From Kutzneria buriramensis (GTDB lineage: Bacteria > Actinomycetota > Actinomycetes > Mycobacteriales > Pseudonocardiaceae), in assembly GCF_003387475.1 (NCBI RefSeq), contig NZ_QUNO01000031.1:1-64000 (forward strand): DNA of 64,000 bases, read 5' to 3'. The translations under genes and the position numbers were made by a program. This document shows positions 44,301 through 56,300 of this stretch, in pieces. Below the pieces are notes generated by a model. The model made no database searches and was not told where the DNA came from. It was given only the letters and a program-made list of their open reading frames with translations. Position 1 is the first letter of the stretch. The number at the start of each line of letters is the position of its first letter.

Positions 44301-47300
44301 AACGGGCACAGAGGTCCGGTGCCAGCAGCTCGCCCGTCACGATCAGACAGTGCAGCGTCGGTAGCTGAGGGACTTGGGCGAGCGAGTCCCAGGCATCCAG
44401 CGTCGCGCGCAGCAGCGAAGGCACGACCTCCAGCACAGTAATGGCCCGATCCAGGGTCACGCCGAACAACTCGCCCGGATCCGCCGCGGTTTCCCGGGGC
44501 ACGGTGATGACCCGGCCGCCGACCATCAGAGCGCCGAACATCTGCCAGACGGAGATGTCGAAGGTCAGTGGGGCGTTCTGCACCACCCGGCTGTCGGGGT
44601 CCAGCGCCAGGTTGTCGACCTTGGCGAGCAGGTGGTTGACCAACCCGCCGTGGTGCACCATCGCGCCCTTGGGTCGGCCCGTCGAGCCCGAGGTGAAGAT
44701 GACGTACGCCAGATCAAGCGGATCGGGCACGACGGGCGTCCAGTCGTCCACTGTGGAGCCGTCGAGGACCATAACCTCGGCGAGCTGCGAACCGAGATCC
44801 GCCAAGCCTGGACTGACGAGCAGCAGCTCGACGCCGGCGTCGGCCACCAGCGTCTTCAGGCGGCCCAGCGGGGCCCGGGTGTCCAGCGGGACGTACGCTG
44901 ATCCGGCGCCCCAGACGCCCAGCACACCGGCGATGACGTCGGGGCCCGGCTCCGCCAGGATGCCGATCAGCCGGCCCGGCGACAGCCGCGTCGCGACGGA
45001 ACCCGCGCGTGCCAACAGCTCTCGGTAGCTGACCGAGTCGACGGCCGGCTCATCGCCCGAGTGCCGGACGATGCTGGCCAGCACCCCTGGGTGTTCCGCG
45101 CCCGCCGGTCCGACCAGCGGCGACGCGCTGAAGACGTCGATCGCCGCGACAGGTTGATCCGGGTCGCGGACCACTTCAGCGAGCAGGCGCCGCAGCCAGC
45201 CACCGATCCGTTCGGCCGTCGAGGCGTCGAAGAGATCGGCCGCGTACTCCAGTTGCAGTCGCATGCCGGATTTGCCGTGTTCGACGAATTCGAACGACAG
45301 GTCGAACTTGGCGGTGCCGGTGGACATCGGCTCGATCGTGCATTCGACGCCGGGCAGCGGCGGCGGCGTCCAGCTGTCGTCGTGTACGCCGATCAACACC
45401 TGGAACAGCGGCTCGCGGGACCTTGACCGCTCCGGCCCGACGGCGTCGATGAGCCGCTCGAAGGGCAGGTCCTGGTGCGCGTACGCGGCGAGGTCGGCGA
45501 CGCGCACCCGCTCCAGCAGCTCACGGAAAGTCGGTGTGCCCGACACATCGGTGCGGAGCACCAGGGTGTTGACGAAGACGCCGATCAGGTCGTCGGTCGC
45601 CTCGTCGAGACGGCCGGTCACGGCCGTACCCAGTGGGATGTCCTGGCCCGCGCCGAGGCGGCTCAACAACGCCGCCACCGCGGCTTGCAGCAGCATGAAC
45701 ACGGTCGTCGAGCTCGTGCGAGCCAGCTCCACGATGCCGCGGTGTGCGGCCGCGTCCCAGTCGACCGTGACGACGCCGCCCCGCTGGCTGGCGACCGCCG
45801 GCCGCGGTCGGTCGGTCGGCAGGGTGATCTCCTCGGGCAGGTCGCGCAACGCTTCCCGCCAGTAGGTGTCGTCGACGGGTAGGTCGCGCTGCCAGAGCGC
45901 GTAGTCCGCGTACTGCACCGGCAGGTCGGTCCAGTTCGGCGGTTGGCCGGCCAGCCGTGCCGTGTAGGCGTCCGTCAGGTCGTTGCTGAGCGGCCGCAGC
46001 GAGCCCTCGTCGCCCGCGATGTGATGCAGGACGAGCAGAAGCACGCTGGCCTCGTCACCGACGAACAGTTCGGCACGCAACGGCACGTCCCGCACCAGGG
46101 CGAAACCGCGGCGTGCGCTGTCCCACGCCGCCCGATCCGGATCGTGCGTCTCGATCACGTCCATGGTCACCGGCTGGCCGAGAATGTGTTGGTACGGCAG
46201 ACCGTCGACGTCCGGGAAAACCGTCCGCAGGCTCTCGTGTCGCAGGCTCAGATCGCCGATCGCCGATCGCAGCACGGCGACGTCGAGGCCGCCGGTGAAC
46301 CGGAAGGTCAGCGGCATGTTGTAGGCGGGGCTGTCCGGCTCCAGCCGGTTGAGGAACCACAGCCGTTGCTGCGCATAGGACAGCGGGATCGGATCCGGTC
46401 GCTCGACCGCCCGCAGCGGCGGCCGGGCCGGGGCTGTCCCGTCCAGCCGACGGGCGAGGCCGGCGACGGTCGGCGCTTCGAACAGCGTCCGTACGGACAG
46501 CTCGACGCCCAGCGCCGACCGGACCCGCTTCACCAGCCGCACGGCCGTCAGTGAATGTCCGCCCAGGGCGAAGAAGTCGTCGTCCACGCCGACGCTTGGC
46601 ACGTCGAGCACCTCGGCGAACAGGCCGGCCAACAGCTGTGCGCGCGGATCGGTGGCCGGGCGATCGACTGGTTTCACGGTCGACTCCGGGGCGGGCAGTC
46701 GACCTCGGTCGAGCTTGCCGTTGCCGTTGGTGGGCAACGCGTCCAACACGACTACCACGCCGGGAACCATGTAGGTCGGCAGGAATTCGGCGACCGCCTT
46801 GCGCAGCAGGGTCGCCTCGACCGCACCGGCCACGTAGCCAACCAGACGTTTGTCGCCCGGCTTGTCCTCGCGCAGCAGCACGGCCGCGTGTGTGACGCCC
46901 GGCTGGCTGGCGAGCGCCGCCTCGACCTCGCCGAGTTCGATGCGGTGACCGCGCAGCTTGACCTGGAAGTCGATCCGGCCGGCATACTCCAGCGTACCGC
47001 CGTCCGTCCACCGGGCCAGGTCGCCGCTGCGGTACATGCGCGAGCCGGGCGGCCCGAACGGATCCGCGACAAATCGCTGGGCGGTCAGCTCGGCGCGGTC
47101 GAGGTAGCCGCGGGCCAGTCCCGCGCCGCCGATGTAGAGCTCGCCGAGGACGCCAGCCGGCACTGGTCGCAGCGCGCCGTCCAGCACGTAGACGCTGGTG
47201 TTGGCCAACGGACGACCGATCGACGGCGTGCCCTGCTCGTTGGACGTGGAGTAGATGGTGGTCTCGCTCGGACCGTACGCGTTGATGACGGCCTTCGCGG

Positions 47301-49407
47301 CCGTTCGCAGCGCTTCGGACAGTGCGTCGGTCAGCGGCTCGCCGGCCGTCAGCACGGTGATGCCCGCCAGGCAGTCCGAACGACTGTCCACAAGTGACTT
47401 CCAGAGCGTCGGCGTCGCCTGCATGATCGTGGCGCGTGCGGCGATGGCCAGGTCCGCGAGTTGGTCTGGGTCACGGACCTCGCTGTGTGTCGCCAGCACC
47501 AGCCGGCCGCCGGTCAGCATCGGGACGAACAGCTCAGTGTTGCAGATGTCGAAGCCGAAGGTGCTGACGCTGAGCAGCACATCACCGCTGTGCGCCGCCA
47601 GCCGTCCGCACATGTCCATCAGCACGTTGACCAGGCTGGACCAGGTGACGACTACACCCTTGGGCACACCGGTCGAGCCGGAGGTGTAGAGCACGTAGGC
47701 CGCGCCGTCAGGATCGGCTTGAACGCCGAGGCTGCTGGCGTCATAGCCGTCCGCGCCGGCGGTATCTGTCAGCACGACAACAGGTTGCGCGTCGTCGAGA
47801 ATGAACTTGACGCGGTCGGCCGGATATCCCGGATCGATCGGCAGGCACACCGCCCCCGCCTTGCACACCGCCAACGCCGCTACGACCATGTCGATCGAGC
47901 GGGGAATCACCACCGCCACCGGACGTTCCGGGCCGGCGCCACGGTCGACGAGCATTCGGGCGAGTCGGTTCGCCCTGGTGTGCAACTCGCGGTGGGTCAG
48001 CTGCTGGCCGTCGCACACCACGGCGGCCGCGTCGCTCTCGCAGTGGCGTTCCAGCAGCTCGACAAAGCCCTGCCAAGGCAGCGCACGCTCGGTCTCATTC
48101 CACTGGCCGACGATCTTGTCGTGCTCCGCCAGGTCCAGGAAGCTCAGCCAGGCAAGGGGAAGGTCGGCGTTCTCGGGCACTCGGCGCAGCAGCATGGCCA
48201 GCCTGGAGGCCAGCGCCTCGGTCTGCGCGCGGGTCGCTCGGGCCGGCGAGTATTCGACGCGCAGGCTGAGTCCGGTGCCGGGCTCGACGAAGACCGTCAG
48301 CGGGTAGTGCGTGCCGCTGAACATATCGACGCCGCGGAGCCGCAGGCCGGAGGCAACCTCTTCGCGCCGTTGGCCGCTCAGCGACTTGTTCTGGAACACG
48401 AACATGGTGTCGAACAGCTCGCCGACGCCGACGGCCCGTTGTACCGCAGCTAGACCGATGTGGTTGTGCGGCTGCAATGACAACTGCCGATCCTGGATTC
48501 CGGTCAGCAGTTCGGTGACGGTCGCGGATGGGTCGAGCTGGACCCGGGCCGGCACGGTGTCCAGGAACAGGCCGATCATGGCCTCCACGCCGGACAGCTC
48601 CGGCGGCCGACTCGAGTTGACCGTGCCGTAGACGACGTCGGTCTTGCCGGTCAGCATGCCGAGCAGGACGGCGTAGCAGCCTTGAGCCACCGTGCTCAAC
48701 GTCAGGCCACGCGACCGCGCCCACCGCGTGAGCCGGTCGGTGTCCACCGCCGACAGCTCCACCGTCACCCGCTCCGGCATCATGGCGGGGCCGTCGGCGT
48801 ACAGCCGTGTCGGCTCGGCGAAGTCGGCGAATACCCGCCGCCAAGCAGTCACTGCGGCGTCGCGGTCGCGGCCCGCGAGCCACGCCAGGTAGTCGCGGTA
48901 CGGGGTGACAGGTGGCAGTACGGCGGCCGCGCCGTGCTGGTAGTACGCAAGCAACTCGTCGACCAGCAAGGGCATCGACCACCCGTCGATCAACAGGTGG
49001 TGGATGGTGAAGACGAAGCTGTGCGCGGCGGGACCGGTGTGGACGAGGGCGACGCGGAGCAGCGGCGGCCGGCCGAGGTCGAACCGTCGAGAACGTTCGG
49101 CGAGCGCGACGGCGGGCACCTCGCCGGCTGGCGCGTTGATCTCACGCCAGGGTACGGCGACGGCGTCGGGAATCAACGCGGCGACCCGGCCGGACCGGCC
49201 GTAGCGGAACGCGGCTCGCAGGTTGTCATGTCGGGCCAGCAGCAGCTGGACCGCTTCGCGCAGCGCCGAGGAGTCCAGCTCGCCATCGAGCTCGGCGACC
49301 AGTTGCTCGCAGTAGACGTCCACGCCGTGCTGGTCGAAACCGGAGTGGAACAGCATGCCTTCCTGGAGCGGCGTGACCGCCAGGACGTCGGACAGACTCG
49401 TGCGCAC
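41374..49407 (-). CDS. NRPS-B: C-A-PCP-C-A-PCP-E-TE
   Basis: A 2677-residue synthetase from GTG 49407 (AAAGGACG upstream). Order by motif with rough residues: C ([11 protein letters not shown] at the N-terminus, HHLLIDG 145), A ([11 protein letters not shown] 580, NAYGPSETT), PCP ([11 protein letters not shown] 950), C (HHIAGDEG 1127), A ([11 protein letters not shown] 1573, [11 protein letters not shown]), PCP ([11 protein letters not shown] 1950), epimerase ([10 protein letters not shown] 2136, FNYLGRL) and thioesterase (LLGWSFGG 2506; His in DIDSEHELM near 2648). It adds residues 3 and 4, epimerises the last and releases the peptide, possibly by cyclisation. A2 has an acid-lined pocket like A1 of NRPS-A. 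The first C may be a D-L type, since the NRPS-A final PCP has the GGDS form. Confidence 0.95.
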   Translation of the reverse strand: MRTSLSDVLAVTPLQEGMLFHSGFDQHGVDVYCEQLVAELDGELDSSALREAVQLLLARHDNLRAAFRYGRSGRVAALIPDAVAVPWREINAPAGEVPAVALAERSRRFDLGRPPLLRVALVHTGPAAHSFVFTIHHLLIDGWSMPLLVDELLAYYQHGAAAVLPPVTPYRDYLAWLAGRDRDAAVTAWRRVFADFAEPTRLYADGPAMMPERVTVELSAVDTDRLTRWARSRGLTLSTVAQGCYAVLLGMLTGKTDVVYGTVNSSRPPELSGVEAMIGLFLDTVPARVQLDPSATVTELLTGIQDRQLSLQPHNHIGLAAVQRAVGVGELFDTMFVFQNKSLSGQRREEVASGLRLRGVDMFSGTHYPLTVFVEPGTGLSLRVEYSPARATRAQTEALASRLAMLLRRVPENADLPLAWLSFLDLAEHDKIVGQWNETERALPWQGFVELLERHCESDAAAVVCDGQQLTHRELHTRANRLARMLVDRGAGPERPVAVVIPRSIDMVVAALAVCKAGAVCLPIDPGYPADRVKFILDDAQPVVVLTDTAGADGYDASSLGVQADPDGAAYVLYTSGSTGVPKGVVVTWSSLVNVLMDMCGRLAAHSGDVLLSVSTFGFDICNTELFVPMLTGGRLVLATHSEVRDPDQLADLAIAARATIMQATPTLWKSLVDSRSDCLAGITVLTAGEPLTDALSEALRTAAKAVINAYGPSETTIYSTSNEQGTPSIGRPLANTSVYVLDGALRPVPAGVLGELYIGGAGLARGYLDRAELTAQRFVADPFGPPGSRMYRSGDLARWTDGGTLEYAGRIDFQVKLRGHRIELGEVEAALASQPGVTHAAVLLREDKPGDKRLVGYVAGAVEATLLRKAVAEFLPTYMVPGVVVVLDALPTNGNGKLDRGRLPAPESTVKPVDRPATDPRAQLLAGLFAEVLDVPSVGVDDDFFALGGHSLTAVRLVKRVRSALGVELSVRTLFEAPTVAGLARRLDGTAPARPPLRAVERPDPIPLSYAQQRLWFLNRLEPDSPAYNMPLTFRFTGGLDVAVLRSAIGDLSLRHESLRTVFPDVDGLPYQHILGQPVTMDVIETHDPDRAAWDSARRGFALVRDVPLRAELFVGDEASVLLLVLHHIAGDEGSLRPLSNDLTDAYTARLAGQPPNWTDLPVQYADYALWQRDLPVDDTYWREALRDLPEEITLPTDRPRPAVASQRGGVVTVDWDAAAHRGIVELARTSSTTVFMLLQAAVAALLSRLGAGQDIPLGTAVTGRLDEATDDLIGVFVNTLVLRTDVSGTPTFRELLERVRVADLAAYAHQDLPFERLIDAVGPERSRSREPLFQVLIGVHDDSWTPPPLPGVECTIEPMSTGTAKFDLSFEFVEHGKSGMRLQLEYAADLFDASTAERIGGWLRRLLAEVVRDPDQPVAAIDVFSASPLVGPAGAEHPGVLASIVRHSGDEPAVDSVSYRELLARAGSVATRLSPGRLIGILAEPGPDVIAGVLGVWGAGSAYVPLDTRAPLGRLKTLVADAGVELLLVSPGLADLGSQLAEVMVLDGSTVDDWTPVVPDPLDLAYVIFTSGSTGRPKGAMVHHGGLVNHLLAKVDNLALDPDSRVVQNAPLTFDISVWQMFGALMVGGRVITVPRETAADPGELFGVTLDRAITVLEVVPSLLRATLDAWDSLAQVPQLPTLHCLIVTGELLAPDLCARWFARFPRIPLVNAYGPTECSDDVTHAVLLEAPAGRTPIGDPILNTRLYVLDERLALVGVGVTGELYVGGHGVGLGYLGDTDKTSRAFVADPFGPPGARMYRTGDRVRQRADGQLEFIERLDHQVKVRGHRIELGEVEVALRTLPGVRAAAAAVRGSTLVGYLVGGPEPATAHALAAEVLPDHLVPTALVTLDQLPLTANGKLDRKVLPTPDLVSRSSRPAHTRVEKLLAEVFESVLGVPEVGADDSFFDLGGDSILSIQLVSLARRAGLRITPADVFTHRTVAGLATAAGRGAAVVAPDDGVGRVELTPVMHDLRELGGPVDGFSQSVLLDVPAGLRLDALTSAAQKVIDHHDMLRMRLNDDWTIDVLPVGSVDAANVVSTVDFAADGLPDLVRETARATRELLQPPDGVVVQIVWFDGGPRERGRLLITVHHLAVDGVSWRVLLPDLLAAYQGETLEPTLTSARRWSEVLRDAAADRGSELPLWTAMHAGRLLEADLSPTRDKTATMGTLRTALPAAPLNGLDIERTLLTGLALALTDWRGEGPVAVELEGHGREALMSDVDLTRTVGWFTSAYPVSLDVTGRSPAEALDEVTRRLDAVPDNGIGYGLLRHLNPETAPALAALSAPQIGFNYLGRLKPVAGDWSPAAENEFIGAGADDEMPLRHVLAVDTLIQDDTLVANWTWANELLATEDVETIGFLWAGRVAELCARPSIRSREAFAPVLPIRPGDDQPPLFCVHGGVGLAWPYLGLSAHLDTPIYGLQTGGILEPARPAKSVSAIAADHVERIRRIQPNGPYRLLGWSFGGYVAHEIAVRLQDQGQQVDLLAILDTYPAERAQPILPERELLVQLLAYLGYRADHFGDDQDVGSILAAVTAENPALAGFGADQLRNLIAVIGNHGKLGTRFVPRRFAGDVTFFRAGRDAPPADEAVRRWSPHVAGEFTCHDIDSEHELMLLPAPLATIGPLLAAELGRRP

Positions 49408-49426
49408 GCGTTCGTCCTTTCTGGGA

Positions 49427-50521
49427 TCAGCTTCGCTTGGCCAGCAGCACCCGGTGCATCGGTGTGTCCACCAGTGCGATCCGATGCAGCCCAGCGCTTT
49501 CCAACCAGGCGTCATAGTCGTCGACGGTGTACGCGCCGCCGCCGCCGGTGGCCAGCATCGAGGTGGCGAACAGCCGGAAGAAGCGGTTGTGTGTCGAGCG
49601 CGGGCCCTGCCGGTCATCGATGATCTGGTCGACGATCGCGACGATCCCGTTGTCGCCCAACGCCGAGGCGACCCGCTTGGCCAGCAGCCCTGCACTGTCG
49701 CCGCTCTGTAGGTGGAAGATGTTCACCAACAGCACCAGGTCGAAGTCGCGGCCGAGATCGTCGCTGGTGAAGTCGCCGTCGAAGGTGGCGAACCGGTCGG
49801 CGACGCCCAGCCGGAGGCTCTGCTCCACGGCGATCTTGAGTATGAGCTCCACGTCGATGCCGACGGCGGACAGTCCGGGGAACTCCTGAAGCAGCAGATG
49901 GCTGTAGAGGCCGGAGCCGCAGCCGATGTCCAGCATCCGGGCGGACTCCGTGGTCGGCCAGCCCAGCTCGCGCAGCGCGCGGCCCAGTTCGCGCACGATC
50001 GGCGGCGCCCAGAAGTTGATGCCGGTGACCAGCGATTCGTATTCGTACTCGGAGATCCGGTTGCCCTGCTCGGATCCGCTGGCGTCGTAGCGGCCGGACC
50101 GAACGGCGTCGGCCAGCCCGCGCCAGGCGTCCCAGGCCAGCTTGCGGTCGTAGCCGATCTTGCCGGTCAGGCTGAAAAGCCCGGTCGGCGACAGCACCTC
50201 GGCCATCGCCGGAGCCAGGGTGTAGCCGACGACGCCGTCGTCGGCGACCTCGCGAGCGACGATTTCATACGCGTACAGGGCCTCGAGCAGCACGCCGGTC
50301 GCCTTCGTGTCGGTGCCCAGCTGCTCGGCGAGCTCGTCGGCCCGCGCCGGGGCAGTGCCGAGCGCGTCGAAGACGCCCAGGTCGTGGGCAGCCTCGATGA
50401 CGCCCGGGGCCCACAGCGCGATGAGGTGCTCGTACACCCGGTGCGCAGCCATCACGACGTCCGAGTTGGCGCCGTCCGCTGGCAGCAGACCGGTATCGAC
50501 CAGCGGCAGGATGTTGGTCAT
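49427..50521 (-). CDS. SAM-dependent methyltransferase (O-methyltransferase family 2)
   Basis: A 364-residue protein from ATG 50521. An N-terminal winged-helix dimerisation part ([40 protein letters not shown]) is followed by a Rossmann SAM-binding domain ([45 protein letters not shown]). Layout matches plant/bacterial O-methyltransferases, though N- or C-methylation cannot be excluded. It lies between CLF2 and NRPS-B in the operon, so it probably methylates the acyl chain or the peptide. Confidence 0.88.
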   Translation of the reverse strand: MTNILPLVDTGLLPADGANSDVVMAAHRVYEHLIALWAPGVIEAAHDLGVFDALGTAPARADELAEQLGTDTKATGVLLEALYAYEIVAREVADDGVVGYTLAPAMAEVLSPTGLFSLTGKIGYDRKLAWDAWRGLADAVRSGRYDASGSEQGNRISEYEYESLVTGINFWAPPIVRELGRALRELGWPTTESARMLDIGCGSGLYSHLLLQEFPGLSAVGIDVELILKIAVEQSLRLGVADRFATFDGDFTSDDLGRDFDLVLLVNIFHLQSGDSAGLLAKRVASALGDNGIVAIVDQIIDDRQGPRSTHNRFFRLFATSMLATGGGGAYTVDDYDAWLESAGLHRIALVDTPMHRVLLAKRS

Positions 50522-50537
50522 GGTGTGCTCCTGGTGA

Positions 50538-51605
50538 CTACGTCGGTTTGTGCCGATTGCCCAGCCGCAGAACTGCGACTGCGAGCAGACCGTCGGGATC
50601 GACGGCCGTGATGACGGCGATGGCGGGTTCATCGGTTGCCGAGGCGAGCACTCCGGCGACGGCGAAGCCGGCGCTACTCGCCCCGGTGTCACCCACCAGC
50701 GCTGTCATGTCCGGCGCCCTGGTGAGCACGTCGTGATCAAAGACGTCGTCGAGCGCGCGGTGTGTGGCGTCTGGCGCGAATCCGCTGCGCGCCACGGCCC
50801 AGACCCGCGCCGGATCGATGCCGGCAGCAGCTAGTGCGTCAAGGACCGCCGTGCGCAGAATGCCGTCGACGTCGTTGTTGTTGTGCACGCGTGAAGTCAT
50901 GGCGAGGATCTCGGCGACCGGCCGACGGCCCTGCGGGACGGCGTCCGCCCGTTCGACCAGGAACAGCACGCCGCCTTCACCCAACGGGGCGCGGCGGTCG
51001 CACACCTCGCCCCACCGCCGGTGCTCCAGCCAGCATCGTTGGTCGGAGAATTCCTCGACCGCGCCGGCCACCACACTGGTCGCGCGGTTGTCGTCCAGTA
51101 GACGTTTCGCGTAGGCGAGGGCGGCCAGCCCGGCGGCCCGGCCGTTGGCGATCGTGGCGTTGGGCCCGCGGAGGCCGTACCAGATGGCGCACTGGCTGGC
51201 CGCGCGGTTCATCACCCCGTTGGGGATGACAGCCGGATCGACGAGCGTCGGCCGGCTGGCCAGCAACGAGGTCCTGGTGAACTCCATCATGCTCTGCAGG
51301 CTGCCGGTGGTGGTGCCGAGCACGATCGCCGTCTCCTCGTCGACGCCTGGGCCTTCGGCCAGTTCGCGCATCGCGACCAGTGCGATGGCGGTCGCGCGGT
51401 CGATCGCCCTGGTGCCCTTCCTGCCCAGGGCCGAGGTCGGACTGAAGGCCGGCAGCAGGTTGGCCAGCCGGTCCGGCACAGCCCACCGGTCGGCGTCCAC
51501 ATCGGCCGCTGTCGGCCGGCCGGTCCGCACGCCGTCGACCAGGGCCGCGCTGCCGATCCCGTACGGGGACACCGCGGACCAGGTGGTGATCACAGCGGCC
51601 GTCAT
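50538..51605 (-). CDS. Chain length factor-like KS-beta 2 (CLF2)
   Basis: A 355-residue KS homologue, ATG 51605 overlapping the KS2 stop (ATGA). LGTTTGSLQSMMEFTRTSLL and MNRAASQCAIWYGLRGPNAT parallel CLF1. The nucleophile position reads IANGRAAGLAAL, without Cys, and catalytic His motifs are missing. It pairs with KS2. Two KS/CLF pairs in one operon suggest that each pair handles a different part of chain building (start and extension, for example), but the sequence does not say which. Confidence 0.87.
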   Translation of the reverse strand: MTAAVITTWSAVSPYGIGSAALVDGVRTGRPTAADVDADRWAVPDRLANLLPAFSPTSALGRKGTRAIDRATAIALVAMRELAEGPGVDEETAIVLGTTTGSLQSMMEFTRTSLLASRPTLVDPAVIPNGVMNRAASQCAIWYGLRGPNATIANGRAAGLAALAYAKRLLDDNRATSVVAGAVEEFSDQRCWLEHRRWGEVCDRRAPLGEGGVLFLVERADAVPQGRRPVAEILAMTSRVHNNNDVDGILRTAVLDALAAAGIDPARVWAVARSGFAPDATHRALDDVFDHDVLTRAPDMTALVGDTGASSAGFAVAGVLASATDEPAIAVITAVDPDGLLAVAVLRLGNRHKPT

Positions 51606-52849
51606 CGTGTCGCCCCGTATCTGCCGAGCAGCACGATCGCGTTGTTGCCACCTAAGGCCAGGCCGTTGTTCTGGACCACGTTGAGCTCTGTGGCGACCGA
51701 CTTGTTGGGCACACAGTCGATGGGGCACTCGGGGTCGGTGCGCACGTGGTTGATGGTCGGCGGGATGAAACCGTGCTTGATCGCCAGCGCACAGGCGGCG
51801 ACGCCGAGCGCGCTGGCCGCGCCCATTGTGTGTCCCAGCATGGACTTCAGCGACACCGTGCGCGGCGGCCGGTCGCCGTAGACCTCGCTGATCGCCCCGA
51901 TCTCGGTGATGTCGTTGGCTTTGGTCCCGGTGCCGTGCGCGGAGATCAAGTCCACATCGGACGGTTTGACGCCCGAGCTGTTCAGCGCCTTGCGTATGCA
52001 GCGGGCGATGCTTGCCTGGTTGGGGGCGACCGGGTGGTGCGCGTCGCAGTTCAGCGCGCTGCCGAGCACCTCGGCGTAGATCTCGGCGCCTCGGCGAAGC
52101 GCCGAGTCGAGGCTCTCCAACAGCAGCACACCGGCGCCCTCCCCGGTCAGGATGCCCTTGCGGTCGGCGTCGAAAGGCTGGCAGTGCTCGGGTGCGATCG
52201 TGCCCAGCCGGTAGAATGCGGTGAACGTCTTGCGGCACATCGCGTCGGTGCCTCCGCAGAGGGCGAACTCGGATTCGCCCGAGCGGACGGCGTCGAAGCC
52301 GTGGGACACGGCGTAATTGCCGGCCGAACACGCCGTCCCGAAGGTCGTTGCCTCCACGTTGGACAATCCGAGCTCCTGTGCGGTGGCCGTGGCCAGCCGC
52401 ACCGGTGACACCCGCTCGACGACCAGCCGGTCGGTCGCGCCGAAGCCGTCGCTGATCTCGGTTTCCACCAGGCTGTCCAGATCGGCGGACTCGCCGTCGG
52501 TGGTGCCGATCGAGACCATGCCGCGCACGGCCCGCAGCTGCTCGGCGGTCAGACCGGCGTCGGCGACGGCCATGCTGGACGCCGCGGTGGCGAACTGGGT
52601 GGCCCGGCCGAGCCGGTCCGGGTCGAGCGTCCTGAGCCAGCGCCGCGGCTCGAAGTCGGGAACCTCGCACCCGTTGCCGCTGGCGAAGCCGGTGGTGTCG
52701 AAGCGGCTGATCGGGCGCACGCCGCTGCGACCGGCACGCAGGCCTGAGGTGAACTCCGCCGCTCCGGTGCCGATGCTGGAGACGGCCCCGATGCCCGTGA
52801 CAACCACCCGACGGCCGGTTGCGTGGTGTGTGGTTCCCATCCCCGTCAC
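51602..52849 (-). CDS. Ketosynthase KS2 (type II PKS)
   Basis: A 415-residue ketosynthase from GTG 52849 (GTGA overlap with the ACP stop). Active-site Cys near residue 172 in FGTACSAGNYAVSHG, His near 305 in [11 protein letters not shown], His near 338 in [11 protein letters not shown]. Very similar to KS1 (for instance [13 protein letters not shown] in both), so the two pairs arose by duplication. It condenses malonyl-ACP with the growing acyl chain together with CLF2. Confidence 0.93.
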   Translation of the reverse strand: MTGMGTTHHATGRRVVVTGIGAVSSIGTGAAEFTSGLRAGRSGVRPISRFDTTGFASGNGCEVPDFEPRRWLRTLDPDRLGRATQFATAASSMAVADAGLTAEQLRAVRGMVSIGTTDGESADLDSLVETEISDGFGATDRLVVERVSPVRLATATAQELGLSNVEATTFGTACSAGNYAVSHGFDAVRSGESEFALCGGTDAMCRKTFTAFYRLGTIAPEHCQPFDADRKGILTGEGAGVLLLESLDSALRRGAEIYAEVLGSALNCDAHHPVAPNQASIARCIRKALNSSGVKPSDVDLISAHGTGTKANDITEIGAISEVYGDRPPRTVSLKSMLGHTMGAASALGVAACALAIKHGFIPPTINHVRTDPECPIDCVPNKSVATELNVVQNNGLALGGNNAIVLLGRYGATR

Positions 52850-53097
52850 CAGCCGGCGACCTCGGCCAGCACCGTCTGCACGCCGGCGAGGGTGGTCATC
52901 CGGGCCAGCTGTTCGGGCTCGATCTCCACGTCGAACTCACGCTCGAGGGCGGCGAGCAGCTCGATCGCGCCCATCGAGTCGACGCCGTGGTCATGCACGA
53001 ACGAGCTGTCCAGCATGACCTCGTCCGGCTCGAGTTCCAGGATGTAGCAGACGATGCTCTTGATCTTGTCGGCGTTCTCGGCCAATGCGGTGCTCAC
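52846..53097 (-). CDS. Acyl carrier protein (type II PKS)
   Basis: An 83-residue ACP from GTG 53097. The phosphopantetheine Ser is in VHDHGVDSMGAIELL near residue 41, with helix 3 around EIEPEQLARMTTLAGV. It is the only intact ACP in the window and sits directly upstream of KS2/CLF2, so both KS/CLF pairs probably act on it. It should deliver the finished acyl chain to NRPS-A. A frameshifted paralogue is at 22005-22257. Confidence 0.92.
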   Translation of the reverse strand: MSTALAENADKIKSIVCYILELEPDEVMLDSSFVHDHGVDSMGAIELLAALEREFDVEIEPEQLARMTTLAGVQTVLAEVAGW

Positions 53098-53131
53098 GGT
53101 GGCTCCTCAGGGTCGGGGCGGGCAGGGGTGG

Positions 53132-53344
53132 TCAGCGGGCGGCCATGCGGGCGACGAGGCTGGCCGGTCGCAGATCGGTCCAGTGCTGCTGCACGTAGTC
53201 CAGGGCCTCTGTGCGGGTGCTCGCCTCCTTGACCACGTCCCAGCCGGCCGGCACCTCGGCGAACGACGGCCACAGGCTGTGCTGGTTCTCGTGGTTGCGC
53301 AGCACCAGGAAGGTGCCGTTCTCGTCGTCGAACGGATTGGTCAT
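53132..53344 (-). CDS. mbtH: MbtH-like protein
   Basis: A 70-residue MbtH-family protein. It has the conserved [36 protein letters not shown] and a C-terminal WTDLRPASL. These proteins bind A domains and are needed for activity of many NRPSs. ATG 53344 overlaps the NRPS-A stop (ATGA), giving balanced production with that enzyme. Confidence 0.95.
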   Translation of the reverse strand: MTNPFDDENGTFLVLRNHENQHSLWPSFAEVPAGWDVVKEASTRTEALDYVQQHWTDLRPASLVARMAAR

Positions 53345-56300
53345 AGCCAGGGCTCCCCTTCTGCGTCCATGTCGAATTCGGTGTCGAAATCTGTGGCGAT
53401 CTCGGCCAGCTGTCGCTGTGACAGGGCCGGCTCGGGCCTGCCCACCGGCTTCGGTCGGCAGGCCCGCACGACCAACGCCAGCGCCTCGGGGGTCTGGTGG
53501 GTGAACAGCTCCCTCGGGGTGACCGCCAGGCCGATCCGTTGCGCCCTGGCCGCCACCTGGACGGCCAGCAAGCTGTCGCCGCCGAGGTCGAAGAAGCCGT
53601 CGTCGGCGCCGACGGTCCCAACGCCGAGCACCTCGGCGAACACCGCGCACAGCTCCTTCTCCCGTGCTGTGGAAGGCCTTCGTCCCGTCGTGTGTGCGAA
53701 GTCGGGTGCCGGGAGCGCTCGGACGTCGACCTTTCCATTGGCAGTCAACGGAATCTCGGCGACCACGACCACCGCGGCCGGCACCATGTGTGCCGGCAGC
53801 GAACGCGCGACGAACGCGCGCAGCGTCCGGCTGTCCATGTCGGCCGTCGTGACGACGTAGCCGACCAACGTGGTCCGCCCAGGCGGGTCCTCACGGGCGA
53901 CAACGGCAGCCTGCGCCACGCCGGGATGGCAGCGCAGCGCCGAGGCGACTTCACCGAGCTCCACCCGGAAGCCGCGGATCTTGACCTGGTCGTCGGAGCG
54001 GCCGAGGTAGTCCAGCGTGCCGTCGGGCAGCCAGCGGGCGATGTCGCCGGTCCGGTACAACCGGTCGCCGGGGCGGCCGAGGGGATCGGCGACGAACCGG
54101 GCGGCGGTCAGCCCCGGGCGCCCGAGATAGCCGCGGGCGACTTGCTCGCCACCGACGTACAGCTCACCGCGCACGCCGGGCGGCACGGGACGCAGCTGCC
54201 CGTCGAGCACCCTGACCGTGGTGGTGCTCATCGGCCGGCCGATCGACGGCTTCCCGGTGCCGGTCAGCGGTGCGCTGACCGTCGCGCAGACGGTCGTCTC
54301 GGTCGGGCCGTAGCAGTTGTGCACCGGGTGACGTGCCGACCAGCGTTCGGCCAGCTCCGGCGGGCAGGACTCGCCAGCGACCAGCAGGGTCAACTCGGAC
54401 GGCAGTTCGACGTTCTCGGGGAACGCGGTGAGCACGGTCGGCGGCAGTACGGTGAGCGTGACCCGCTCGCGCCGGATCAAATCTGCCAGCGGGGCGCCGG
54501 GCGTCCGGTCGTCGGTGCCGGCGACCACCACGGTCGCACCGTCGAGGAGCGCCGCGAAGACCTCGAAGACCGACGCGTCGAAGCTGAACGACGCGAACTG
54601 GAGCAGCCGGGTGCCACTGCCGATCCCCAACCGTGTCGCGAAGTCCGTCACGAGCGCGTTCACGCCGTGGTGCCGGACCACGACACCCTTCGGCGCGCCG
54701 GTCGAGCCGGACGTGTAGATCACATAGGCGGCGTTGTCCGCGCCAAGCGCGCAAGTCCGCTCGTCGTCGGCTATGTCACCGTATGGCTGGTACCCGACGG
54801 TGACGTCGTCGATGAGCAGCCGCGCCTCACAGTGCGGGAGCGAGGATGCGATCGCGGCGGTGGTCACGACCGCCGCCGGTCGCGCGTCGGCGACCATGTG
54901 CGCGATCCGCTCGCGCGGGTACTCCGGGTCGACCGGTAGGAACGCGGCGCCGGCCTTGAGCACCGCGAGCATGGCCACGATCATCTCGGCCGAGCGGGGG
55001 AGCGCCAGCGCCACCACGGATTCCACGGCGACACCGGTCCGCAGCAGTTGGCGGGCCAATTGGTTCGCGCGGCTGTTGAGTTGTTCGTACGTCAAGGAGA
55101 CGCCGTCGAACACCACCGCCTTGTTGTGCGGCACCGTACGTGCGGTCGACTCGAACAACGCTGTCGTCGTGTTCGGCGGCACGACCGTCGCCGAGCCGGA
55201 CCAATCCCGCAGGATTCGACGCCGCTCGACTGGCGTCAGCACGTCTACCGATCCGATTCGCCGGGCCGGGTCGGACACCAATGTCGTCAGCACGGCCACT
55301 AGTCGCGCGGCCAACTGCTCAGCCGTGCCGCGGTCGTACAGGTCGGTGCTGTACTCCAGCAGGGCCGCCAGCTCGTCGTCCTGCTCGCTGAACTCGAACG
55401 TGAGGTCGAACTTGGCCGTGCCGGTGGAGATCATCTGCGTGTCGCAGCTCAGGCCGTCGAGGTCGAACACTGCGGCCGGTGCGGTGTTCAGAGTCAACAT
55501 CACCTGGAACAGCGGCTGGCGGGCCAACGAACGATCCGGAGCCAACAGGTCCACCAGCCGCTCGAACGGAACGTGCTGGTTGGCGTGTGCGGCGAGGTCC
55601 ACGGCGCGGATGCGGGCCAGCAGTTCGGTCAAGGTCGGATTGCCTGACAGGTCGTTGCGCAGAACCAGGGTGTTGACGAAAAAGCCGACCAGACCTTCGA
55701 GCGCGGTGTCAGTCCGGCCGGCGACCGGCGTGCCAATCGGGATGTCATCACCGGCGCCGAGCGCCGACAGCAGCACTGCGGTGGCTGCCTGCAGCACCAT
55801 GAACGGCGTGGTGGCGGTCCGTGCCGCCAGCGCGCCGATCTCCTTGCGCAGGCTCGCCGGCACGGTGAAGTGAATGGTGTCGCCGCGGTGGCTCGCCTCC
55901 GACGGGCGCGGCCGGTCGGTGGGCAGCTCCAGTTCGGCCGGCAGGTTGGCCAGCGCCTCCTGCCAGTAGGCGATTCCGTCGGCGTTCGGGTATTCCTGCT
56001 GCCACAGCGTGTAGTCGACGTACTGGACCGGCAGCGGAGTCCACTGTGGATCTTTGCCGGCCCGTCGGGCGCGGTAGGCGGTGGAGAGGTCGGCGGTGAT
56101 CCGGTGGAACGACCAGCCGTCGGTGGCCACGTGGTGGCTCACCAGGACGAGCTTGTGTCGGCCCGGTCCGGTGACGAACAGCCGTGCCCGTACGGGAAGT
56201 TCGGTGGCCAGGTCGAAGCCGGCCGTCACGGTGGCGGCAACGGCGTCGTCGAGTTCCTCGGCGGTCACCCGATGTGTCGTCAGCACCGGGTGCACCGGCT

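Noticed and set aside
53497-54939. Long plus-strand open frames opposite the NRPS genes
   Set aside because: They mirror NRPS codons on the minus strand and carry no recognisable domain. The same applies to other plus-strand frames between 36 and 59.6 kb.
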